A stretch of DNA of 64,000 bases from contig CAIIXF020000008.1 in assembly GCA_903813345.2 (NCBI GenBank), forward strand, positions 23,418,822 to 23,482,821, read 5' to 3'. Source of the DNA: Owenia fusiformis. Lineage: Eukaryota; Annelida; Polychaeta; Sabellida; Oweniidae. The notes beneath the pieces were generated by a model that had not been told where the DNA came from, did no database searches, and worked only from the letters and a program-made list of their open reading frames with translations. Shown one piece after another: positions 55,944 through 64,000 of this stretch. A program made the translations under genes and the position numbers. Position 1 is the stretch's first letter. Each line of letters starts with the position of its first letter.

Positions 55944-56700
55944 TATCGTACCTAACAAGAGGTACGATATTGTTTATCGTACCTAACAAGAGGTACGATA
56001 TTGTAGTCAGCTTGACGGGCGGTGGGTGGGCGGTGGGTGGGCGGCGGGTGGCGTCTCACTTTTCAGCTTGTCTACAGGTTTCCAGCCAAACCATTTGAGG
56101 GATTCATCTGAAATTTTCAGGGATGTTTCTACATATCAACTTCAAGAACTGATTAGTTTTTGGGCATTCTGGGTAAATTTTAAGGTGGCCATTTTGGATT
56201 TTCCGTCCTAAAATCTTTACTTTCAAGACTTGTCTACAGGTTTCCAGCCAAACCATTTGAGGGATTCATCTGAAATTTTCAGGGATGTTTCTACATATCA
56301 ACGTCAAGAACTGATTAGTTTTTGGGCATTCTGGGTAAATTTTAAGGTGGCCATTTTGGATTTTCCGTCCTAAAATCTTCACTTTCAAGACTTGTCTACA
56401 GGTTTTCAGCCAAACCATTTGAGGGATTCATCTGAAATTTTCAGGGATGTTTCTACATATCAACGTCAAGAACTGATTAGTTTTTGGGCATTCTGGGTAA
56501 ATTTTAAGGTGGCCATTTTGGAATTTCCGTCCTAAAATCTTTACTTTCAAGACTTGTCTACAGGTTTCCAGCCAAACTGTTCAAATTTTTACATATGTTA
56601 CACAGTGATAAGTTATAGAGCTGATTAACTTTTCTGCGGCCATCTTGCTTTCTTGGTCAACAAGACCACAATGCTGTGTTTTAGGTACGATATTGTTCAC
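55944..56700 (-). mobile_element. Pearl-like element, inverted copy
   Basis: Core units in reverse orientation start near 56067, 56229, 56391 and 56552 (period 161-162 bp), each with CTTGTCTACAGGTTTCCAGC, TTTTCAGGGATGTTTCTACA and AAGGTGGCCATTTTGG. They are preceded by a GGGCGGTGGGTGGGCGGTGG microsatellite and a duplicated AAGAGGTACGATATTGT phrase. The units are more alike than in the copy at 5777, so this array is younger or homogenised. Confidence 0.75.
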
Positions 56701-56851
56701 GTCTGTGCCTTGTTTGTTAAACATGGACCTATTGTCTTCAAAAATTTACATAATTTATTTTTATGTATTGTCACAAAAACTGCAAAGTTTCGACAAAAAT
56801 TATAAAACTCGGGTAGAGTTATGGTTGCTATGGTAACATGACATCACAATA

Positions 56852-58140
56852 CAGGGGCGTAGGAAGGTGTAAATTCAACACTACGCCAAAAATATGAAAA
56901 AATTGTGTCAAATCTTTAATATCAAAACGCCTATTTTATGCTCGAAAAACGTGATTTTTATGGTAATACCTTTCTAATGTGCTTAAAATGTTCGAATGTT
57001 TTTCATCATATAAAATCACCATGGAAAGCCGATCTTTTAAATCTCGACAATACAGATTAAAGAAAATAGTATGATCAATAGAAACATGTCTGTGATCAAT
57101 GATACAACTAACTCTAACCTTTTTTATAACACTAATTCGCAAACCCCCCTCAACAAAGGTCAACGTGACATTTTGTGGTAAATTGTTAATTTCCTTTCAA
57201 AAGAATTAAATGTGCCTAAATAGTTTATTTCCTAAAATAATAATCTATTATGTTTCAAATGAAATGAAAATTAGGGTAATTGCTTTCCTAGAACTGAAGT
57301 TATGTACTTTCGAAGTTAGCAGGCATCACGAAAACTCATTGAAATCAGTGGAACGCGTAACTGAGTAAATAACAAGTTCAAGTTCAACTTGTTTTTGTCT
57401 TTAACATTCATATTTCAAGAAGTACTACAAATAACAATAACAATTAGTGATTGAGTAAGATAATAGATAAATGCTGACTTATTATTGTTTCAATATAAAT
57501 TCGGTCCTTGATTTTCGCTAGCAACCACATAGCAACGGAATATAAATTGAATTGGTGAAATTGAAAAATCGGGGGTAGGGGAAAATAAAAAAAACTACAT
57601 CTTATATTGGGAGAGGTTTATGATTATAATTCTGGTACAACAGTTTACATAAGCATTACGGAACATGCACAAAAATTAACTAAAAATGATTTTCATGAAA
57701 TAAAGCATGTTGGAAAGAGAATTCAATCTGTTAAATGAGTACTATCTACCAAACACATAATGATTAAAATGCATTTTCTACACTATTAGAAACAATGTGA
57801 CTATCAATATTTTACGAATTTCATTTTATTGGCTTAAACATCTGACTGTCATAACTTTGCCCCTCTACCCCCAATCACCTTGATTTTTACGCCAAAAAGT
57901 GCCATTTATCTGTGGCCGAAGCTAGAAAATAACAGAGGCACACAAAACTTGCAAAGAGTACTATTGAAAAGATGGAACATAATGGTGTCCAAAAACATGT
58001 CTTTAGTGTGCTCGAGATCACAAACTTGGCAATTTATTAACAATGAGGAAATATGACTAAAGAACATAGGGAAACTAATAAGCTTCTTTATTCTAGCACT
58101 ACGCATTGGCGTTTTGGCGTACATTGTTCCTACGCCACTG
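56852..58140. mobile_element. hAT-like element with CAGGGGCGTAGGAA ends
   Basis: CAGGGGCGTAGGAA at the left and TTCCTACGCCACTG at the right. CAATA is repeated at 56847-56851 and 58141-58145. CAGGGGCG ends are common in hAT elements, but the duplication seen is 5 bp rather than 8. No transposase frame is recognised. Confidence 0.65.
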
Positions 58141-59178
58141 CAATACCCGGAGCAACATTCCAGGCAGAAAGTTTCACAGTCTTTAAGCAATTTGTACATC
58201 CCATATCAAAGTTAAAATGCAACAACTGGTGAAAATTACAATTGCTTTACATCATTTGATATTCCCTATGTATCCTCTACTTTGAAAAGTAGGCTCCTCT
58301 TTGCAATTGGTCAGTACAAGACAAGCACTTAGTATACTTAACTTAAACACATGAATGAATTCATTTGAGGACATTGCAGGGTCGATTGGACAACTTGGAG
58401 AAGGTCATTCTCATCTTTAAAGGTCTTGCCCCACTGATTAGCATTCCATTCTCCATAAAAAATAATAAAAAAATAGATATTGCATGATCAGAAGAGCATG
58501 GTGCATGGTCTTAAACCTCAAGACCTGGCTCCTCTATAGCTGCAGTGGTCTTAATGCTGACTAGCAGGCAGGCGGGTTATTAAGGTGGATGGCTGGCTTC
58601 AAATTGGGTCTTTTCGAAAACTCAATCGTGAATTGTGCAGACTGTTATACCTAGTGATATTCCAGGAAATTAAGTAAATATTATTACAATGAAATCATAC
58701 TTGAATATGAGTTGTATAGCAACAACATAACAACAAAGCAACTAATAAAACAAACAAAAAGTGTTGTACTGTAATAGGTGAATTAGATACTTTCCTTAGT
58801 AATACAGAAATGTTAGATATCACATTTTCATGAAAAAGTTGCCCCGGGTATCGTGATGTCATGTTACAAGTAACCATAACTCTACCCACGTTTTATCATT
58901 TTTTCTGAAACTTTATTATTTTAGTTGCAATACTTCAAAGTACAATTTGTGAAAATTTGAAGATAATTGGTGCAGAATTGACAAAATACCAGCACCAGTC
59001 CTGTTACTTTTGGAACACCCTGTATGTATGTTATTCCAGTTTTAACCTAAAAACCGGCAAACATTTTCCTTTCATATCCATGTCGGGAAAGGGTTAAAGG
59101 CTTCCACTCTCATCACTTATTTTGATGATGTCTCCTTAAAATGGTCATGTTCAAGAAACATTTGATGTTTATTTTCAG

Positions 59179-59382
59179 ATAAAGACAAAGAATTGGAGAA
59201 CAAACCACTTAAACGACAAAAGAAAACTCCAAATATCCCACGTAAAAAGCACAAACTACAAATGATTGTACCTCCCCAACCAAAGCTTGCTGCAGAGGCA
59301 ACAAGATCAGTTATGGTTTTTGACCAGACCCAGCAGCCTTCAGCCCTCAAGAAGTTTGAATTTAAAGTAAAACTTGCTTCAT
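59179..59382 (+). CDS. RNPC3: RNPC3 coding exon 2
   Basis: A 204-bp exon, acceptor TATTTTCAG, donor T|GTAAGT. It reads (D)KDKELENKPLKRQKKTPNIP, RKKHKLQMIVPPQPKL, then VFDQTQQPSALKKFEFKV. The basic KRPK..K...RKK stretch and the VFDQ motif align with the central linker of vertebrate RNPC3, a likely nuclear-localising region. Phases fit both neighbours. Confidence 0.9.
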
Positions 59383-62246
59383 GTAAGTATCTTATTATCC
59401 CACCGAACAGGTTCGAGAGGGATATAGAGAAGCAGTTCATCTATCCATTAGGGCATAACTCAAATACCATTTGACCAATTTGATTCAATTTTATAGGCTG
59501 ATGCCTAGGGATAGTGTAGCTTTGCTCAAGAAGAGATTTTCAAGATGGGGGCTCTCTTACAAAATGGCCACCATTTTTTCTTTCCATCTTTGATTGAACT
59601 AAAATACAAGTAAACAGATATGGTTTAAATTTTATATGTAAAAAAAACATAATGTTTGATAACTAAAATACCAGTGGACGGATTTTATATGCTATGATGC
59701 TTAAGGAGACATGAGCTCTGCTTGAGAAAGAATCTTTAAGATGGCAGCTAAATTTCGTATAATTTCTGCCATTTTCCGTAACAAACATAATCTTTGATAA
59801 CTCAAAAACCTTTCATAAAATGATGCAAGTTTGTCTTGCAGAATCAAACATCAGACACTTATGAATGTAGCAATGTAACATGAATTTGATATTGAATGAT
59901 GTTCCAAGACATAAATTGAAGTGCAGAACTTGTATTTTGATTCGGGGATATTTTTAGGTTATATCCCTACAGCTTTACAAGTTTCACTTCACAGGCCTGA
60001 GGGTGAATATATGCAAGAGCATAATGCATATAACCAACAATTCACAATTCATTCATAGACAAGTTAAGTTACAAGCATTTGGGAGCACTTGAATGCAAAT
60101 CTGTAATATCATGACCCCAAGGAATTGTAGTTCATCTTTCCATTAATTTAAATATGTACCTTAGAACAACTTTTTCCTCACACCATCATACTCAATCAGG
60201 CAAATAAAGGGCCCCCCAATAAAGGCACAATGGCCTCTGGAGCATGTTGTTTAAAGTGCTATAACATTGTGACTATCAGTCTGATGGTCAGTATATAAAT
60301 AAATGTTTTGCTGATATTCTTGTTGTATAAACAGGTGGACTAATACTACATTCCTTAGAACTCTTTTAATGTAAATAAGACATCTTGGCTAAGAGCTAAA
60401 ACTGCATTCAGATCTGATGAATCATCATCGTTTTGGTATTTCTTCCATGTCCCTTATGCATGTACGTTTATTTAGAAAACATTTATATGAAAAATTGACA
60501 ATTTTTGAAAAACATTTTGCCACCTGAGTGACATTAAAGTGTTTCATTGTAACATCACAAAACTTACAAGATTGATTTTGAAGTTTCTTTATATGCATAA
60601 ACTAATAGATTAAACAGGTAAAATATTATTACCTCTGTCTGATCATTTAATTGAGTAGTGAACAAGTACATTGTTGTATTTTTTGATCTAAAAATCTCAT
60701 CTGTTTCTAAAATGTTGGGAAATTCAAATATTTGAAAATTTTAAGATGAACAACTTTTTTCATAAGTCATATTTTTCAAAAGTGTTGTCAAATGAGTTTC
60801 CGAGTTATGAAAAGTAAAATTTCAATGGTTAAACTATATTAAACTAGAAAACAGCAACTCAACGGAGTGGCACATCCCACCGAACAAAACATGTTTTGAT
60901 GAATAGCGGGCTTATCAATAAGAACTCCTGTGTCCCTAGGCATACATGTAGGCATAGCACCCGATATGCTGGTTAAGCACAGGCATACCAGATGGTTGCA
61001 AATTCGCTCCAAATATGTACAACTAAATTTCAAAATTTTCCAGGGGGAGAACCCCCAGACCCCCAAACGCCCATTTTTTGGTTTGCTCAACTCTTGTTCC
61101 CATGGTGGCGTACTACTTAGAACAATGCCCCCAGGGTTAGGAATTTGATGAAGATTGTTGTCCAGGGGGTGGGGAATTTGATTTACATGTGCCTAAAAAT
61201 GGGGACTTTTGACTGAATCTAGCTGTTTCGTCCAGTATACACTTTAGGATTCTCGGAATTTGCAAATGGGATGATACAATATTTCTGTTATTCCATATTA
61301 TAGATCGGATTCATCTGTATAATTGCTGACTAAATTTTTGGCATTGTGGGTAAATTTTAAGGTGGCCATTTTGGATTTTCCGTCCTCAAATTGTGTCGGT
61401 AAAGTCTTGTCTACTCATTTTCAGGATAACCATTTGACAGGATCACCCATTGGTAGGGACATATTGTACACATTTGTGTTTTTGTTATGAATAGCACGCT
61501 TCACCATTACTGACAAATCTTTTGATCTCAAAGCTGGCATTTAATTAATCATATGCAGGAATCAAAAGGGAATCATTTGATCACTCTTCCTGTTGGCTGT
61601 TGTTATGACAACAGCAAATAATTTCTTTTTCAATATCTAAATTTTCTGCATTTTCTGAGCCGGAACAGTGATCTCTCCTTTAAACCTGATTTCACAGTCC
61701 ACAGGGTTCTCACCCTGATTTTTCGCGGCATCATGACAACTCCTCCCCCATGTGAGATCAGAGATAACCTACTTTTCAAAATACTACTTAAGATTATCTT
61801 CCTATTTTAATTATGATATACATTTCTGAAAGGTTTCCGACTAATTACTATTCCTTGCATGTATCCAGTTTTATGTAATTTCTCAAGAGTTTACTTCAAA
61901 TAATGTGACAAAAATGTAAAATTAGACTCCCAAAAAAAGCTATAAGACTCTAGAACAAGAGGGTCTAAAGACATTAGACTCTGGAGAATCTCCGGAGTTT
62001 AAAAGCCGAGTGAAAACCCTGCAGTCCATCAGCCTGTTCCTTATTCATGTTTCTTTTATTTATCATGGAGAACCTCCCTCAAAGTGAATACTTTGCATGC
62101 CAGCTTTGTAAATTTGCCTGAATTTTTGTAAGAGCTCTTAGTCAATCCATCTTGGAATGTTGTTTATAATGTAAATAGGGATACTAGGCCTAAATATTGG
62201 CATCTTTTGAATTATCAACAATAATACGCCCATTTTTATTTTTCAG
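59383..62246. other. RNPC3 intron 2
   Basis: About 59400-59820 resembles the module at 33930-34140 (CATAACTCAAATACC, AAAATGGCCACCA). About 60210-60310 is a remnant of the MITE family at 54626. About 61320-61489 is a small inverted pearl-like copy (AAGGTGGCCATTTTGGATTT, CACCCATTGGTAGGGACATA, ACACATTTGTGTTTTTGTTA). Open frames near 60839-61148 have no recognised domain. Confidence 0.5.
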
Positions 62247-62842
62247 CAAATACAGCAGCAGATCAACAAACTGATCAAATCAATCAAAATGATCCATACA
62301 AACTTGACTCCTTCCTTAAACCAGCACCTGAGCCAATGAACACTACCATACCAAAGTCTGCCAATGACGGCTTTGGAAAAATAGAACCTCTAAGAAAACA
62401 GACTGAAGAACAATCAGAAAGTGAAAATGAAGAATCAAAGGACATGAAGTTTATTTCAAGCTCAAAGTTACAACATGGAAGAATCTCCCCATCAGAAATG
62501 AAAGATTTATCCGTTTATAAGAAGTATGACCCGGGTGAACCAACCCCAAGATTGTACGTTAAAAACATTGCAAAACAGACCACTGACAAAGAACTACACT
62601 ATATATATGGAAGATACGTTGATTGGGACAATGAAACAGAAACAAACATGTTTGACATAAGACTTATGAAAGAGGGTAGAATGAAAGGTCAGGCTTTTGT
62701 GACTCTACCTAATCAGAATATAGCACAAAGGGCTCTCAAAGACACAAATGGCTATGAATTGAATGGGAAACCTTTAGTTGTACAGTTTGCACGATCTGCA
62801 AAACCTAAAGAAGGTCAAGGAGAACTTAGGAACAAAAAATAA
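62247..62842 (+). CDS. RNPC3: RNPC3 terminal coding exon (C-terminal RRM)
   Basis: The acceptor TTTTTCAG ends at 62246; the split codon T+CA gives Ser. It reads through GRISPSEMKDLSVYKKYDPG and EPTPRLYVKNIAKQTTDKEL. The C-terminal RRM runs from about residue 398 (RNP2 LYVKNI 399-404; RNP1 MKGQAFVTL 442-450) to FARSAKPKEG, stop TAA 62840-62842. YVKN(L/I)AK, MFDIRLMKEGRMKGQAF and GKP(M/L)VVQFARSA are diagnostic of RNPC3. AATAAA follows at 62874. Confidence 0.95.
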
Positions 62843-62873
62843 AAAGATTTACGTTTTCTTAAATATGTTTTTT

Positions 62874-62879
62874 AATAAA
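62874..62879 (+). terminator. RNPC3: RNPC3 poly(A) signal
   Basis: Canonical AATAAA 32 bases after the stop codon, in T-rich sequence (GTTTTTTAATAAATTCC). A very short 3' UTR is implied. Confidence 0.65.
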
Positions 62880-63537
62880 TTCCATTGAAACAAAAACCCT
62901 GAATGCAGATAGCATAGCCTGTCATTTGAAAATGGATGCAATGTAGTTAAAAGGTGTACTAGTATTGCCCATCATTTAAAAATGCATGTGATGCAATTCA
63001 GGGGTGTATTGACATGAGACTGCATGGAATACTGGGAGGGGTGTATTGCCTAATATTGTAAAACAATATAAACAAATTACATACCGTAACTAATTGTTTC
63101 TGTGAATTTAAAAAAAAGTTAAATACTTCAAAGTGTGTTTTGGAGTGAAAATCTGATTTTTACATGAGATAATCCAATCACTGTTCCACAACTAGTTACT
63201 TTGACGGAACGTCAGTCAATGTAGCAAAATGGATGAACTTCCTGGATACGAGTTTTTTGTTTTCTTGATTTAAACTTATGTATAAGACATGTTGCGGATT
63301 ATCATTTGGCACAAAGTTAGACAATATAGTCTAGCTTTTAGAAATGCCCTCGGTTTGGAATTTGAATAAACCTGTAATTCATGCAATAGACCATTGCTTT
63401 TCTTACATTGATGTAAGTTGACAAAGTAACATACATTGGTAATAAAATGGACTTTCGTCAATGTAACAAAAGCGAGGGGCTAACTATATGAATTGCAACT
63501 TCATTTACAAAAACAAATTCCAAATCGAAGAAACTTA
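62880..63537. other. Downstream of RNPC3, nothing recognised
   Basis: AT-rich. A diverged direct repeat (ATTGCCCATCATTTAAAAATGCATG type, about 62915 and 62970) is the only structure seen. Confidence 0.35.
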
Positions 63538-64000
63538 TTACAAGAACACAAATGTGTACAAAATGTCCCCACCAATGGGTGATTCCGTCAAATGGTTATC
63601 CTGAAAATGAGTAGACAAGACTTTACCAACACAATTGAAGGATGAAAAATCTAAAATGGCCACCTTAAAAGGACCTTATACACCCTCCATTGGGATCTCC
63701 CCATGGGAAAAAAATAATTCATCTGATTTTTCAAAATGAGTATTCTGCTTCAATTATTACATTTATATGCACACTAGTATCTTGTTGACCTATATTCAGC
63801 ACTGTATTGATGTATAGGCCACTTATTAGGGTCATAATTCAATCATGAAGTGTAGAGGCATAGATTCCAAACCAGGAAGTATTTTTGTATCTGTCAAAAT
63901 CCATTTACATCCTATGCATCCCTGCATCTTATCCAAATATGTTACTACATAATGAAATATAATAGTATAATCTTTGGTTTTACAAACTTGTATGATATTT
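63538..64000 (+). mobile_element. Pearl-like element, copy running off the window
   Basis: The left end ACAAGAACACAAATGTGTAC then ATGTCCCCACCAATGGGTGA. One partial core unit follows (TGAGTAGACAAGACTTTACC, AAAATGGCCACCTTAAAAGG) and then unrelated sequence. It confirms the family left boundary and the ATGTCCCCACCA terminus. Confidence 0.65.

Larger units (their letters stand above)
55904..59022. mobile_element. 3.1-kb TA-flanked TIR element
   Basis: The 34-bp TIRs differ at one position: CAGGGTGTTCCAAAAGTAAC... at the left, ...GTTACTTTTGGAACACCCTG at the right. TA at 55902-55903 and 59023-59024. The interior holds a pearl-like copy and a hAT-like element and no transposase frame, so it is non-autonomous. 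The termini relate to the mini-elements inside the tandem repeat at 34460. Confidence 0.85.

Noticed and set aside
59117-59440. 107-codon minus-strand frame
   Set aside because: It is the antisense of RNPC3 exon 2 and has no domain.

Overview
This is a eukaryotic, AT-rich, intron-rich segment, most probably from a bivalve mollusc. Three facts suggest this. The protein-coding genes are metazoan. The introns are packed with nested MITEs and LINEs. Several dispersed copies of one element have about 160-bp core tandem repeats, and two have an (ACGG)n-like tract; this is the architecture I recall for the bivalve 'pearl' family. The species is not identified.

Host genes. (1) Plus strand, 1-16684: the 3' part of a C1GALT1-like (core 1 beta-3-galactosyltransferase, GT31) gene in three exons (1-574, 16210-16382, 16571-16684). 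A 15.6-kb intron holds an intact LINE and many nested DNA elements. (2) Minus strand, 49967 down to 28895: the 5' part of a KCTD3/SHKBP1-like gene, seven consecutive phase-compatible exons coding the BTB domain and a Ser-rich linker. The expected WD40 exons were not found. A 1,619-bp head-to-tail duplication repeats the seventh exon. (3) Plus strand, 51823-62842: a complete coding region for RNPC3 (U11/U12-65K, a minor-spliceosome protein), three coding exons, 494 residues, N- and C-terminal RRMs. RNPC3 and the KCTD3-like gene are head to head, with 1.86 kb between start codons. (4) Plus strand, 34367-35104: two candidate terminal exons of an unrecognised gene inside a KCTD3-like intron; the splice donor of the first lies in a tandem repeat.

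Mobile DNA layout. 0.7-16.1 kb: two TA-flanked MITEs, then two pearl-like elements. The first pearl-like element contains a GGTGTGAG-ended MITE and an element flanked by TACCAAATA that itself contains a hAT-like MITE with a perfect 8-bp target duplication. The second contains the LINE. Then follows a short MITE split by a 4.05-kb element with about 520-bp inverted arms, which itself holds a pogo/Tigger-like MITE. 16.7-28 kb: a minisatellite, two more GGTGTGAG MITEs and three decayed LINE tails, one broken by a 40-bp foldback insertion. 28-38 kb: KCTD3-like exons. 38-51 kb: degenerate ACCGTAAA repeats, a 2.7-kb foldback, CCCGCGAA-type repeats, a TTAA-flanked palindromic element, and nested foldbacks; the outermost encloses KCTD3-like exon 1. 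52.5-62 kb: RNPC3 introns with a LINE tail, a tRNA-like SINE head, a long-TIR MITE and a 3.1-kb TA-flanked element containing a pearl copy and a hAT-like element.

No prokaryotic genes, CRISPR arrays, rRNA or functional tRNA genes are seen. All gene names come from reading the translations by eye. All repeat boundaries come from by-eye comparison.
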